This document shows, in pieces, positions 17,185 through 25,992 of a stretch of DNA of 51,813 nt (its first letter is position 1; the number at the start of each line of letters is the position of its first letter). The stretch covers positions 1 to 51,813 of the forward strand of contig JAJEEK010000121.1 of assembly GCA_022821065.1 (NCBI GenBank). Reading direction: 5' to 3'. The DNA is from Candidatus Poribacteria bacterium (lineage in GTDB: Bacteria > Poribacteria > WGA-4E > WGA-3G). The notes below the pieces were generated by a model. It did no database searches. It saw only the letters and a list, made by a program, of their open reading frames with translations, and was not told the DNA's origin. The translations under genes and the position numbers were made by a program.

Positions 17185-17472
17185 ATGCGTATTTTTCGCC
17201 CTATCTTATTCCTGATCGCACTCGGTTTACTCTTGGTGAGTGTCAGGCAATTCATGAAAGGTTATGATGATTGGCAACAGGCACAGATTGCTGAGAAAGC
17301 ATATCGTGCGGAGATACGGGAGTTGGAGGCTGAGCGCGATCGGCTTAAGCAACGCGTCGAACTACTGAAAAATGACGAACTGACGAAGGAACGACTCGCG
17401 AGAAAACGGCTCGGCTATATTAGACCGGGTGAACGCAAGTTTAAGGTGGTTAAACCTGATACTGTTAGGTAA
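17185..17472 (+). CDS. FtsB/DivIC-family septum formation initiator protein
   Basis: A 95-residue single-pass membrane protein. An N-terminal hydrophobic segment (IFRPILFLIALGLLLVSV) is followed by a coiled coil (AYRAEIRELEAERDRLKQRVELLKND) and the short basic region with RKRLGYIRPGE, which matches the LGYxxPGE ending of FtsB/DivIC proteins. Such proteins join the divisome with FtsL and FtsQ/DivIB. ATG at 17185 has AGAGG upstream and avoids the enolase overlap of the longer frame. The position after eno supports the call. Confidence 0.82.
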   Translation: MRIFRPILFLIALGLLLVSVRQFMKGYDDWQQAQIAEKAYRAEIRELEAERDRLKQRVELLKNDELTKERLARKRLGYIRPGERKFKVVKPDTVR

Positions 17473-17494
17473 TTTATAATTGCGTTCAATTTTG

Positions 17495-17523
17495 TTTTAC
17501 TTTTTTCTTTCTTCTGCTATAAT
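17495..17523 (+). promoter_or_regulatory. possible extended -10 promoter ahead of the DUF5069 gene
   Basis: An extended -10 element (TGC then TATAAT at 17518-17523) has a weak TTTTAC at 17495-17500 at 17-base spacing. The leader to the next start would be about 180 bases; it contains inverted GTTTAC/GTAAAC sequences but no structure I recognise. Confidence 0.4.
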
Positions 17524-17708
17524 GATGGAGAATATGGTGTAACATACGATAGGTACTGTTATGCCGAGGATATTCACTTATTTATTAAATCTTTGTTTAC
17601 GCTGAACACAAGTTTTGACTAACAATCTATGTAAACAGGCAATGATGTCTGTTATATTGATGATACCAACCTATTACGCAATGTTCAAAGTAAGGGAGGA
17701 GAAACAGA

Positions 17709-18152
17709 ATGTTCAGAAGAAGGAAAACAGCAATGATACCAACAATTAGTTCCGGGGTTGCAGGACCGCTTGGGGTGTTGCATCTTCCACGATTCTGGTC
17801 GAAAGTGCTGATGGATGCTAAGGGTGTCCTCCACGAAGATTATCCGGCATGCGGTGCAGGCTTTGATCAGATGGTATTAGATGGACTCGGACTGGATAAG
17901 GATGCTACGCTGGCATACATTAGTGACAATTTACCGACTTATCCACAGTTTGAGGCGTGGGTTTCGGAAAACGGAAGTTTTGACCAAGCGGCAGTTGATG
18001 AACTGAACGCCGCAATCACGGGTTACAATCACGATGACGATACCCGAGGGAGCATCCTCGGGGCAAGCGGTATTAACGACGACGGCTCTATCTTAGACGC
18101 TGTTAATCTCAACAACCTTGATGACTGGTATGAATTGCACGCCAATTTATAG
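17709..18152 (+). CDS. DUF5069 domain-containing protein
   Basis: A 147-residue soluble protein. LGVLHLPRFWSKVLMDAKG followed by DQMVLDGLGLDKDATLAYI fits the DUF5069 family, small proteins of unknown function often found in Planctomycetes and other environmental phyla. There are no transmembrane segments or catalytic motifs. ATG at 17709 follows GGGAGGAG with ideal spacing. It is monocistronic: a hairpin lies directly downstream and the next gene is convergent. Confidence 0.65.
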   Translation: MFRRRKTAMIPTISSGVAGPLGVLHLPRFWSKVLMDAKGVLHEDYPACGAGFDQMVLDGLGLDKDATLAYISDNLPTYPQFEAWVSENGSFDQAAVDELNAAITGYNHDDDTRGSILGASGINDDGSILDAVNLNNLDDWYELHANL

Positions 18153-18167
18153 TAAAATCTTCAGATA

Positions 18168-18204
18168 TTTCATGTAGGCGAGGGCTAACCGCGCCTACAT
18201 GAAA
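18168..18204. terminator. perfect 13-bp hairpin between convergent genes
   Basis: Arms at 18168-18180 and 18192-18204 pair perfectly across an 11-base loop, with a C/T-rich run after it on the plus strand. It lies between the stop codons of a plus-strand and a minus-strand gene, so it can end transcription both ways. Its GTAGGCG / CGCCTAC core resembles the other short palindromes between genes in this window. Confidence 0.6.
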
Positions 18205-18222
18205 CCCCCTTTTCTTTTCTAA

Positions 18223-19281
18223 CTACCTGTCCGCTTCTGTTGTCAATCCAATTGCCTGACCTGTTGCAGAAGATTCAAGTCCTGCGAGTAGAATTTCAGT
18301 AACATGCCGCGCCGTATACACATTAGAAAGTGGCGGCTGAGTTCCTGCGCGGATATGTTCAGCGAAATGTGCGTGCATCCCGCTCGGTGCAGCATCTGAA
18401 CAGTCTATCGCTTTGACATCAACTGGCGCATGTTCACGCGTATAAGAGGTCGGTGTCAATTGACTGAGTGCTGCGCCATCTTTACCCGGCATTACGAACT
18501 TACCCGCTGTGCCGTGGACACTTCCTTCACCTGTGCGCGCCGGATCGCACCAACTCGTTTCTGCAGTGACAATTCCACCGGATTGCATTTCAAGCACGAG
18601 TGTCGCGACATCCTCTAATTCTGTGGGTTTGTCGAAAGTAGAAACGAAACCGGTTACCCGTTTAAAAGTACCGAGCATCGCAACAAGGCTGGAAACGGCA
18701 TAAACCCCCATATCGAAGAGTGCGCCGACGCTTGCCTGTTTCGCATCGAAAAACCAGAGGTCGTCCCCTGTTTCACCAAAGATGTCTCGGATCTCCGCGT
18801 AATAGATTTCCGGTCCGCCGTGGCTGCTCCGCATCCTTGCCCCGGATACACGTCCGATTGATTCTTCAGCAATTAATTGGCGAATTTTATAGACAGCGGC
18901 ATTGAAATGCGGGAGACACATGACCGTCTTACCGCTCGCTTCGGCTGCTGCAACGAATTGGTTCGCCTCGTCCATCTCGCCGCAGAGTGGTTTCTGCATG
19001 AGCACGTGTTTACCGGCTTCCAATGCTTTGACACCCCACGAGACATGCAGCGGGTGTGGTGTGCCGACAAGGATGGCGTCAAGTGTATCGTCAGCGATGA
19101 TAGCGTCGTAATCTTGTGTCCATTGCGGTATATCGAATTCTTGGCATTGGTGTTTGAGGCGGTGTTCACGTCTGCCACCGATGACACTGACTTCAAAGTC
19201 GGTGCCTTTTGCGAGATCGGGGAGGTGCAATCGGCAAACGATGCCGCCTGCACCAATAACACCCAGTTTAAGTTTTTCCAT
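18223..19281 (-). CDS. Gfo/Idh/MocA family oxidoreductase
   Basis: A 352-residue NAD(P)-dependent dehydrogenase. It begins MEKLKLGVIGAGGIVCRLH with the nucleotide-binding glycine loop, and has the substrate-domain motif region MQKPLCGEMDEA, where QKP stands for the usual EKP with its catalytic lysine. The C-terminal alpha/beta domain includes SSHGGPEIYYAEI and a late HFAEHIRAG segment. The ATG at 19281 follows AAGGA on the minus strand; upstream in-frame codons have no such site. It precedes no gene it clearly belongs with, though the DUF1080 gene behind it on the same strand often accompanies such enzymes in sugar breakdown. Confidence 0.9.
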   Translation of the reverse strand: MEKLKLGVIGAGGIVCRLHLPDLAKGTDFEVSVIGGRREHRLKHQCQEFDIPQWTQDYDAIIADDTLDAILVGTPHPLHVSWGVKALEAGKHVLMQKPLCGEMDEANQFVAAAEASGKTVMCLPHFNAAVYKIRQLIAEESIGRVSGARMRSSHGGPEIYYAEIRDIFGETGDDLWFFDAKQASVGALFDMGVYAVSSLVAMLGTFKRVTGFVSTFDKPTELEDVATLVLEMQSGGIVTAETSWCDPARTGEGSVHGTAGKFVMPGKDGAALSQLTPTSYTREHAPVDVKAIDCSDAAPSGMHAHFAEHIRAGTQPPLSNVYTARHVTEILLAGLESSATGQAIGLTTEADR

Positions 19282-19330
19282 ATTTTTAAATGTTCCTTCT
19301 ACAATACTGTTGGAACCAAGTATAAAGATC

Positions 19331-19352
19331 GCGAGCACAGCTCGCTCCTACA
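19331..19352. repeat. short palindrome with CTCCTACAA tail
   Basis: GCGAGC and GCTCGC form a 6-bp stem with a 3-base loop (19331-19345), followed by TCCTACAA. A nearly identical copy lies at 41656-41678. Both are just outside genes. They belong to the family of short intergenic palindromes reported below. Confidence 0.55.
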
Positions 19353-19401
19353 AGAAGATTGTAGTCTCTAACCAAGTACTTTGTGATTTACAGCCAATAG
19401 T

Positions 19402-20067
19402 TTAAGCAGGTCTGAGTATAACATTGCGATAGGCAACAGGCCCGTGGTCGCCCTGCAAGAGCAGTGGACCGGTAGCGGCTTCATTTTCAAACATTGCGCC
19501 GCGTGTGCAACCGACAACCTCAACATCTTCATGGGCGACTTGTCCATTCCAGACGACCTTAACGAAGGTGGCGTTGGCAGTCTTGTTGCCGTCGTTATCA
19601 AATTTTGGTGCTTGGAAGGAAATATCGTACGTCTGCCATTCACCTGGTGGTTTGCTGGCATTGACCCGCGGTGGTACACCGTCTACTGGTTTGTTGTCGA
19701 TCCAGCGGCAATAGACCCCGCCGCACGTGCCGTATCGCAGCTCTGTCTCACCCCAACTGTCCAAGATTTGAATCTCATATCTGCCCATGAGATAGACACC
19801 GGAATTAGAACCTTGTGGGACCATGAACTCCACGTGGAGTTCGCAGTCACCGTGTTCTGTGTCCGTGTAAATGTCAGCGGTTCGTCCTGTGGCACCGTTG
19901 TAGAAGATGCCTTCGCCGGTTTTCGTTGTAAGTAGTTTCGCGTCGTTTGCGTTTAAGGTGACACTGCCAGCGGCATCCCATTCATGTTGTGGTGCACCGC
20001 CGCGTGCGAACCAACCATCCATATTTTTACCGTTGAAGAGGTTTATTCCACTTTCGGATTGAGACAT
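19402..20067 (-). CDS. DUF1080 domain protein (3-keto-disaccharide hydrolase-like, concanavalin fold)
   Basis: A 221-residue protein consisting of one DUF1080 domain: INLFNGKNMDGWFARGG at the start, GDCELHVEFMVPQGSNSGVYLMGRYEIQILDS in the middle, and GPLLLQGDHGPVAYRNVILRP at the end are the family's hallmarks. Members have been assigned to 3-keto-disaccharide hydrolysis and to glycan binding. No signal peptide is visible in this copy. ATG at 20067 has GGAGGG upstream. It is divergent from the multiheme cytochrome gene. Confidence 0.9.
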   Translation of the reverse strand: MSQSESGINLFNGKNMDGWFARGGAPQHEWDAAGSVTLNANDAKLLTTKTGEGIFYNGATGRTADIYTDTEHGDCELHVEFMVPQGSNSGVYLMGRYEIQILDSWGETELRYGTCGGVYCRWIDNKPVDGVPPRVNASKPPGEWQTYDISFQAPKFDNDGNKTANATFVKVVWNGQVAHEDVEVVGCTRGAMFENEAATGPLLLQGDHGPVAYRNVILRPA

Positions 20068-20142
20068 CAAGATCCCTCCATTTTTTCCAAATTGTGCAAA
20101 ATTTTAAGAGCACAGCCTATCGGCTTTCGGTACTAAAAAGTG

Positions 20143-20171
20143 TTGACATATTTCGCCGAATTGGGTATGAT
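20143..20171 (+). promoter_or_regulatory. consensus sigma70 promoter of the hexaheme cytochrome gene
   Basis: TTGACA (20143-20148) and TATGAT (20166-20171) with an exact 17-base spacer, 79 bases ahead of the ATG. One of the best promoter matches in the window. Confidence 0.7.
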
Positions 20172-20250
20172 ATTTACCATCAAGGGTTATTAGGCAAGCG
20201 ACATAACCGTGGCGAATTAAACAGAAATTGTGTGAGGATAATAGACACTC

Positions 20251-21156
20251 ATGAAACAGGTTTTCTTATTTTTAGGACTATCCGTGCTAATGGGCACGAT
20301 TGTGCTTTTTACGCTTTGTAGTTACGACAGAATTGCGGTGCTTCATGCGGCACCTGTGGAGAATGGAACATCTGATACAAAAACGCCGTTTGCTGAAGGC
20401 TGTGATAAGTGTCATGGAACCGAGCCTGCTTACCAAGAATGGCAACATGCTGGACATTCACACGCGCTTGTAAACCTGATTGAGGGGCCGTATGAGGTGC
20501 AGACATCCTGTCTGAGTTGCCATTCTGCTGGTTACGAAATCTTTAGCGAGCGCGTCTATCCAGGGCATACTTATAACATAGAGACAGCGGTGAATGCCGT
20601 TTCTTGTTCGACGTGCCATTCACACACGAGCAGAACGGAACACTTATTGGTGCAACCTGCAAAGAAATTATGTGTCAGCTGCCACAAAATGGACTGCGGT
20701 TGCGCGGGGGCTGGTATCGTTCACCAGTCACAGTCCGAGATGTTCCTTGGACGCGAAGGAGCCGGTGTTAAACGGATGCCGTCGCCACATGTGCGTGTGA
20801 TGAAGAAGCGTTGTGTGCAATGCCACATGGTAAAAGAGGATCCTGAGGCAGTTGCGAAACACGGTGGACATACGTTTATCGCCGATATGTCCGTATGTAG
20901 TACTTCCGGTTGTCACGATAGCGCGGATAACAGTATGGAGACGAAATTGCCGCAATATCGTGCTGAGATAGAAGCGAAGATGAAGGCGGTCAAAGCGATG
21001 CTTGATGCTGCGCCCGACAAAACTTCGCAAGACTATCTCGACGCGAAGTTAAACTACGACATGGTTAAAGGCGATAGTGGGTATGGACTCCACAATATGC
21101 CGTACGCGAATGCACTGCTCGATTATAGTCTATCCCTGAAAAGTGAGCTTGAATAG
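20251..21156 (+). CDS. hexaheme c-type cytochrome, exported
   Basis: A 301-residue exported multiheme cytochrome. After a signal or anchor segment (MKQVFLFLGLSVLMGTIVLF) there are five CxxCH heme sites (starting at C51, C87, C119, C141 and C188) and a sixth site with four intervening residues, CSTSGCH (216-222). Several further histidines (for example H67, H69, H71) could be distal ligands. The final 75 residues are helical and heme-free. It is probably a periplasmic or surface electron carrier and needs the Ccm system coded elsewhere in this window. It resembles doubled-CxxCH cytochromes but the partner is unknown. Confidence 0.87.
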   Translation: MKQVFLFLGLSVLMGTIVLFTLCSYDRIAVLHAAPVENGTSDTKTPFAEGCDKCHGTEPAYQEWQHAGHSHALVNLIEGPYEVQTSCLSCHSAGYEIFSERVYPGHTYNIETAVNAVSCSTCHSHTSRTEHLLVQPAKKLCVSCHKMDCGCAGAGIVHQSQSEMFLGREGAGVKRMPSPHVRVMKKRCVQCHMVKEDPEAVAKHGGHTFIADMSVCSTSGCHDSADNSMETKLPQYRAEIEAKMKAVKAMLDAAPDKTSQDYLDAKLNYDMVKGDSGYGLHNMPYANALLDYSLSLKSELE

Positions 21157-21195
21157 TGCGTGGCGTACAATTTCGCTGTAGATATTGTCGATTTG

Positions 21196-22032
21196 TTACG
21201 CCTCCGAACCGAGTTCAGCGCGCAGCGGTACATCTTGGTCTTTCGGTATATAATAACTCATCGGCTCGCTAACGACTCCGATTAATTGTTGTTGAATCGG
21301 ATTGCATTTTGCAACCAGCTCGTCAGGCATCGTGATATAGTCCATCGGTTTGACCCAACGATAGGCGTAACCCATAAAGATTGTTTTTCGGGGGATGCTG
21401 GACCAGTTGTGTCCGATACCGTGCCAAGTCCGTTGCTCAAAGAGGAATGCATCTCCTGCGTTGATATTCATGGAGATCGCACCGCGTGCGCGTCCGGTTT
21501 CGGGATCGACTGCCGGTCTGCCTTCTAATCGGTTGCTTCCGGGGACAAGAACTGTTGCACCGGAGGCGGGGTCAGATTGGTCGCTGATAGCGTAAGCAAT
21601 CTTAAGCATAATACGCGGATGCGGTTCCTGCATTTCTCGGTACGAGCTGCCACCGTCTCGATGTAGACCGATTCGGTTCTTGACTTCATCGGGGGGTTCT
21701 TCTTTGGGTGGTAACACAATCAAGTGCGATGTGATCATCTGGACGTTCCAATTCAGCACGCCGTAGGCGAGTGGGACCGTCTTCTGCCAATCAAGCAGTT
21801 GGAGAAATGCCTCGTGGTGTACGATGCAGTTACGTAGGTTCAGTTTACCATTTGCTTCAAGCCGTCCTGCGGCTTCTTCTTTCGCGTAGACTTCGTCAAC
21901 AGCGGCATCGATTTCCGCGACGACATCGGGCGGTAAGGCGTTCTTAATTAAGAGATACCCGTTGTTTTCGACAAATTCTTTGTGCTGCGGAGTAAATACG
22001 GCTGCTTCGGCAGCATCGGTGATAGTATCCAT
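21196..22032 (-). CDS. phytanoyl-CoA dioxygenase (PhyH) family oxygenase
   Basis: A 278-residue Fe(II)/2-oxoglutarate-dependent oxygenase. The iron site is H124-x-D126 (IGLHRDGG) with distal H204 (RTWHGIGHN); R215 is placed to bind 2-oxoglutarate. The N-terminus EFVENNGYLLIKNALPPDVV is typical. Such enzymes hydroxylate many small molecules; the substrate cannot be predicted. ATG at 22032 follows AAGGA. A second, clearly different member lies at 47022-47759. Confidence 0.9.
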   Translation of the reverse strand: MDTITDAAEAAVFTPQHKEFVENNGYLLIKNALPPDVVAEIDAAVDEVYAKEEAAGRLEANGKLNLRNCIVHHEAFLQLLDWQKTVPLAYGVLNWNVQMITSHLIVLPPKEEPPDEVKNRIGLHRDGGSSYREMQEPHPRIMLKIAYAISDQSDPASGATVLVPGSNRLEGRPAVDPETGRARGAISMNINAGDAFLFEQRTWHGIGHNWSSIPRKTIFMGYAYRWVKPMDYITMPDELVAKCNPIQQQLIGVVSEPMSYYIPKDQDVPLRAELGSEA

Positions 22033-22101
22033 AAGGTTTTTCCTTTTAGTGATATTGAGAGTGGCCACGATTTGTAGATCGGGCTCCTAATCGTGCTATA
22101 C

Positions 22102-22131
22102 ATTATACAAGACACAGAAAAAAAAAATCAA
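22102..22131 (-). promoter_or_regulatory. sigma70-type promoter for the PhyH-family gene
   Basis: On the minus strand TTGATT (22131-22126) and TATAAT (22107-22102) are separated by 18 bases, 70 bases ahead of the ATG at 22032. Confidence 0.55.
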
Positions 22132-22150
22132 AGTAATTTTATTTTTTTAC

Positions 22151-23110
22151 TTGGTAGTGCAATTTAATATCGAAGCAAATGTAGAACAACCTGAGCCTGA
22201 CGAGCCCTCCTTTCCGAGTGGCAGATATGATACGGTGGCAAAAAGCGTAATTCAAAGGGACCCGGATGACTTAATCAGATTCAGCCTTGGCATACCCGAT
22301 GCTGAGGTAATTCGGATTCTTGAAACAGAACAGCCGGTAGTGAATTGGTATCTTGCCGATAGTTTCATACACGCGAAAGTCCGGGGCAAGGAAGTTATCG
22401 TGCATCTCGAACTTCAGACGCACGATAGCACAGAGATACCAATGCCGCGCCGCGTAGCTGGTTATGTTGGTTTAGGTATTCGGACATTTGGAATGCCTAT
22501 CTATTCGCATGTTATCTATTTCCATCCGAATGCGGGTCTCAATGATCCGGGGGAATACGTCCAAGATGGGCAGGCGTACGAGATCACCATCAAATACAAG
22601 GCTATCAGATTCTGTGAGATAGAGGGGCAAGACATTTTAGATGAAAGGCTGAAAGGACTCATCCCGTTCGCACCATTGATGAAACCGCCAGCGGAGATGG
22701 ATTCTAAAGAATGGTTGCGACACTGTGTTGAAGTTGCCGAGACTGTCCCAATGGACGCTGCAGACAAGCCCAATTATCTTGCCTCTATGGCTATCTTATG
22801 TAATGTTATCTTCAATTTCAATGACATTCGTGAAATTATACCGGAGGAAATCCTGATGCAATCAGAAGTCGTCCAATACTTCAAAGAACAAGGCATACAA
22901 CAAGGCATACAACAAGGCGCGCGGGAAAGTATCATTGAAGGTATTCTTGAATTGTTAGAGTTTAAATTTTCTGCCAGAGGTGTGCAAGACCTAAAACCGA
23001 TGCTTGAAAACGTTGAGAATTTACAGCGTCTCAAGGAACTCCGTCGTGAAGCGTTGGGAGCCGATAGCCTTGAAATATTTAGACAGGTACTGCTGGAAAA
23101 TAAAAATTAA
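22151..23110 (+). CDS. Rpn-family (recombination-promoting nuclease / transposase-like) protein
   Basis: A 319-residue protein of the Rpn/YhgA-like PD-(D/E)XK group. The core includes KEVIVHLELQTH (E and Q of the nuclease motif) and MPRRVAGYVGLGI, and the C-terminus has EQGIQQGIQQGARESIIEGILELLEFKF, a repeat-rich linker and helix common in these proteins. Two identical 15-base units around 22888-22917 encode the QGIQ repeats. Start is TTG at 22151 or GTG at 22157; neither has a good ribosome binding site. These proteins bind or cut DNA in E. coli, but are often present in many copies without known role. Confidence 0.72.
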   Translation: MVVQFNIEANVEQPEPDEPSFPSGRYDTVAKSVIQRDPDDLIRFSLGIPDAEVIRILETEQPVVNWYLADSFIHAKVRGKEVIVHLELQTHDSTEIPMPRRVAGYVGLGIRTFGMPIYSHVIYFHPNAGLNDPGEYVQDGQAYEITIKYKAIRFCEIEGQDILDERLKGLIPFAPLMKPPAEMDSKEWLRHCVEVAETVPMDAADKPNYLASMAILCNVIFNFNDIREIIPEEILMQSEVVQYFKEQGIQQGIQQGARESIIEGILELLEFKFSARGVQDLKPMLENVENLQRLKELRREALGADSLEIFRQVLLENKN

Positions 23111-23223
23111 AGCAATCCATAGATAGCAATGCGCCGTTCTTCTCAAAAGTTCGCGGTGTCGTTAAAAATCGCCTGTTAAACACACGCCCACTTACGTGTT
23201 GTGAAGAGGAAGCACCACACAAT

Positions 23224-25170
23224 TTGAAGAGCCAATTAACTTCAGAACCTTATAGATTTAGAAATCCTTCCGAGCAAAATAGTCGAAACGCTAAATTTGG
23301 GGCATCGTGGCGCGCCATTCTACTGGGTACTGCGCTGATCGTTCCGAATATGTACTGGATTTTGGATTCTGCCGGACAGGGTTATCCGACGACTATTTCC
23401 CTCTATTTTAACGTCATTTTCTGTATCTTTGTGATCACAGGTGCTAACCTCATCTTGATACGGTTGACCCCCCGGATCGCGCTGCAGCAGGGCGAATTGT
23501 TAACGATTTACGTCATGTTGGCGATCGCTTCTTCATTGGCAGGGCACGATGTGCTTCGCGTCTTGATCCCGATGATACCTTATGCGTTCTGGTACGCAAC
23601 ACCAGAAAACGACTGGGCAGATCTGTTTCATCGGTATATCCCGGATTGGATGGCTGTTAAGGAGAGGACATTCTTAACGGCGTATTATCGCGGCGAAACG
23701 ACGCTCTACGAGTGGGAAACCGTGCAAGGTTGGTTGACAACAACTATTGCTTGGGGTGGTTTCCTTTGTGCAATGGTCTTCCTGATGGTATGTATCAATA
23801 GTCTCGTCCGAAAGCAGTGGACGGAGCACGAGAAACTGAGTTACCCGATTATCCAGTTACCACTTGAATTGACAGGCGGCGGTAGAAAAAACTTATTAAC
23901 GAACAAATTGATGTGGCTTGGGTTCGGGATTGCTGGCGCGATTGACATTCTCAACGGACTCCACCATCTGTATCCGACTGTTCCGAGTTTGGGGGGCAGG
24001 CTCTATGATTTGCGTCCATTTTTCACACAGAAACCGTGGAGTGCTGTCGGGTGGACCCCTGTTGCTGTCTTTCCGTTCGCAGTCGGTATGGCGTTTTTTA
24101 TTCCGCTTGATCTGTCGTTTTCGTGTTGGTTCTTCTATCTTTTCTGGAAGGTAGAGCGAGTTTTCGGGGATGCTCTGGGTGTGCGCGGCATGCCGAACTT
24201 CCCGTTCACGGATGAACAGTCTTTCGGCGCGTATCTCGGTCTGTTTGTTATTGCGATTGTGGCGACACGGAAACACCTCGCACAGGTTGGACGTAAGTTG
24301 TTCAGGAATGACCAAAGCGTTGATGATTCAGACGAGCCGATGTCTTATCGAGCGACGACATTGGGGCTCATTGCGAGCCTTGTCTTTATCGTTGGGTTCT
24401 GCAAAGCCGGAGGTATGTCTATCTGGGTGGTTCTTGTGTTTTTCGGTATCTATTATGCGATCTCTACTGCGGTGACGCGAATGCGTGCGGAACTCGGTTC
24501 GCCGGTGCATGATTTGCATTTCATTGGACCCGATGAGATGATGCCTCGTATCTTTGGAACGCGGCTGCTCGGTCCACACAACCTGACGATAATGGCGTAT
24601 CTGTTCTTTTTCAATCGCGCCTATCGCGGGCATCCCATGCCGCACATCTTAGAAGGGTTCAAGTTAGCGGAACGAACAGGGATTTCTAATCGGCGGTTGC
24701 TGATTGCGATGTGCATTGCGATTGTTATCGGGACATTCGCCTCGTTTTGGGCATTCTATCATATTTCCTATATTGAAGGTGCGCGCGATTGGTTCGCGGG
24801 CAGACCGTTCAATCGGCTTCAGAGTTGGTTGACTTCACCGAGGGCACCAGATGTACCAGCGATTGTCGCGATGTGTATCGGTTTCATTATTACCGGTTTT
24901 CTGATGATTATGAGGATGCGGCTCTTTTGGTGGCCCTTTCATCCGGCAGGATTCGCTATTTCGAGTAGTTGGTCGATGAACGTGTTTTGGTTTTCGATCT
25001 TGGTGAGTTCCGTAATTAAGTGGATTATCCTCCGGCACGGTGGAGTGAGTGCACACCGAAGACTGATTCCGTTTTTTCTCGGTCTAATTTTAGGCGAATT
25101 TATCATCGGTGGTATATGGAGTCTTATAGGTATCACAACGAATCAGCCGATGTACCGGTTCTTGTTTTAG
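23224..25170 (+). CDS. DUF6785-family polytopic membrane protein
   Basis: A 648-residue integral membrane protein with about 14 hydrophobic segments. The N-terminal part WRAILLGTALIVPNMYWI and LLTIYVMLAIASSLAGHDVLRVLIPMI and the loop QWTEHEKLSYPIIQLPLEL are features of the DUF6785/DUF6784 proteins of Planctomycetes and Poribacteria. EHEKLSYP also recalls oligopeptide-transporter-like proteins. Function unknown; transport is plausible. The start is TTG at 23224 with GAGGA about 15 bases upstream. No neighbouring partner gene is apparent. Confidence 0.7.
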   Translation: MKSQLTSEPYRFRNPSEQNSRNAKFGASWRAILLGTALIVPNMYWILDSAGQGYPTTISLYFNVIFCIFVITGANLILIRLTPRIALQQGELLTIYVMLAIASSLAGHDVLRVLIPMIPYAFWYATPENDWADLFHRYIPDWMAVKERTFLTAYYRGETTLYEWETVQGWLTTTIAWGGFLCAMVFLMVCINSLVRKQWTEHEKLSYPIIQLPLELTGGGRKNLLTNKLMWLGFGIAGAIDILNGLHHLYPTVPSLGGRLYDLRPFFTQKPWSAVGWTPVAVFPFAVGMAFFIPLDLSFSCWFFYLFWKVERVFGDALGVRGMPNFPFTDEQSFGAYLGLFVIAIVATRKHLAQVGRKLFRNDQSVDDSDEPMSYRATTLGLIASLVFIVGFCKAGGMSIWVVLVFFGIYYAISTAVTRMRAELGSPVHDLHFIGPDEMMPRIFGTRLLGPHNLTIMAYLFFFNRAYRGHPMPHILEGFKLAERTGISNRRLLIAMCIAIVIGTFASFWAFYHISYIEGARDWFAGRPFNRLQSWLTSPRAPDVPAIVAMCIGFIITGFLMIMRMRLFWWPFHPAGFAISSSWSMNVFWFSILVSSVIKWIILRHGGVSAHRRLIPFFLGLILGEFIIGGIWSLIGITTNQPMYRFLF

Positions 25171-25199
25171 GGTGCGTTTGGTTTGTTAATGACTGTATA

Positions 25200-25664
25200 C
25201 TATAGCGGTTTAATGTAGTGAATCTGCCTTGCGATTTCTGTGAAACCCGTGTTTGGATAAAAACTTGTACCTACGGGATTTTGCTCCAAAGTTTCGATTC
25301 GGGCATAAAGCATCCCTTCTGACCGCAGATAAGCTAAGGCTTTTTCTATCAGTTGTTTGCCGATACCGCGGCGTTGAAATTGTGGTAGCACAGCGAGGTT
25401 CGGAATACCACCAATTCGCGTTGTGTGATTAATTCGGGTTGTGATGTAACCTGCAATCTCGCCGTCAACTTCTGCGACAAAAACTCCGTCTGGGTTTGCT
25501 TCTGTATCGTCATTGATATGGGACATTTTGCGTTCTTTCCAGTCCATATCACCAATACGTCCAAATCGGTCTTCGATATTTTTGTCTATAGAGACGTTCT
25601 CGAAACAGATAGCCGTGATCTGTCGAAGGGTTTGCAGGTCGCTGGATTTATAATTTCGGATCAT
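25200..25664 (-). CDS. GNAT-family N-acetyltransferase
   Basis: A 154-residue acetyl-CoA-dependent acetyltransferase. IRNYKSSDLQTLRQI starts the fold, GVFVAEVDGEIAGYITTRI gives the central strands, IPNLAVLPQFQRRGIGKQLI is motif A with the Q/RxxGxG/A acetyl-CoA loop, and the end YARIETLEQNPVGTSFYPNTGF is motif B. The substrate is unknown (small molecule or protein N-terminus). ATG at 25664 is at the start of the domain. It is convergent with the DUF6785 gene, ending 30 bases from it. Confidence 0.88.
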   Translation of the reverse strand: MIRNYKSSDLQTLRQITAICFENVSIDKNIEDRFGRIGDMDWKERKMSHINDDTEANPDGVFVAEVDGEIAGYITTRINHTTRIGGIPNLAVLPQFQRRGIGKQLIEKALAYLRSEGMLYARIETLEQNPVGTSFYPNTGFTEIARQIHYIKPL

Positions 25665-25992
25665 TTTTTTCTCTTTATATAAGATGTGTTTTGATATGTT
25701 ATACTATCTAAAAATAAATTGCAAGTTTCTTCTCGGTTGGATTCAGAGGCATTCAATTGTAGGTTTTTGGTGTTTGGTGTTGCCCTTTTCATAGACGAAA
25801 ATGCTTAATATATGTTATGTTTTATAACAAATCGCAGAAAAATTCGCAGCATTTCGCAGCATTTCGCAGCGGATATTGGAAAAAAAGACGTAAAATTGAA
25901 GGCTCCTGGGGTTGGATTCGGATGTCGTTCTTGAAATATCTGTGAACATTTGCTATAATTGTAAGCATCATAATTTTCAGGAGGAATACTGC
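25665..25992. other. intergenic region between divergent GNAT and trpD genes
   Basis: This AT-rich gap holds an imperfect -10/-35 pair facing the GNAT gene (around 25698-25724), two and a half tandem copies of a 10-base unit ATTTCGCAGC at about 25842-25870, and the trpD promoter. I see no gene, tRNA or trp attenuator peptide in it. Confidence 0.5.
25931..25959 (+). promoter_or_regulatory. sigma70 promoter of trpD-trpC
   Basis: TTGAAA (25931-25936) and TATAAT (25954-25959) are 17 bases apart, with an extended -10 TG. The -10 box is 33 bases ahead of the trpD GTG, so the leader is too short for a classical attenuator. Confidence 0.65.

Noticed and set aside
19444..19935. 163-codon open frame on the plus strand
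   Set aside because: It lies antisense to the well-supported DUF1080 gene and has no motif or ribosome binding site.
22888..22917. 15-base tandem repeat as a CRISPR or minisatellite
   Set aside because: It is only two units, encodes QGIQQ in frame inside an Rpn-family gene, and has no spacers.
25665..25992. trp attenuator or leader peptide ahead of trpD
   Set aside because: The promoter lies so near the start that there is no room for a leader peptide with Trp codons and alternative hairpins.
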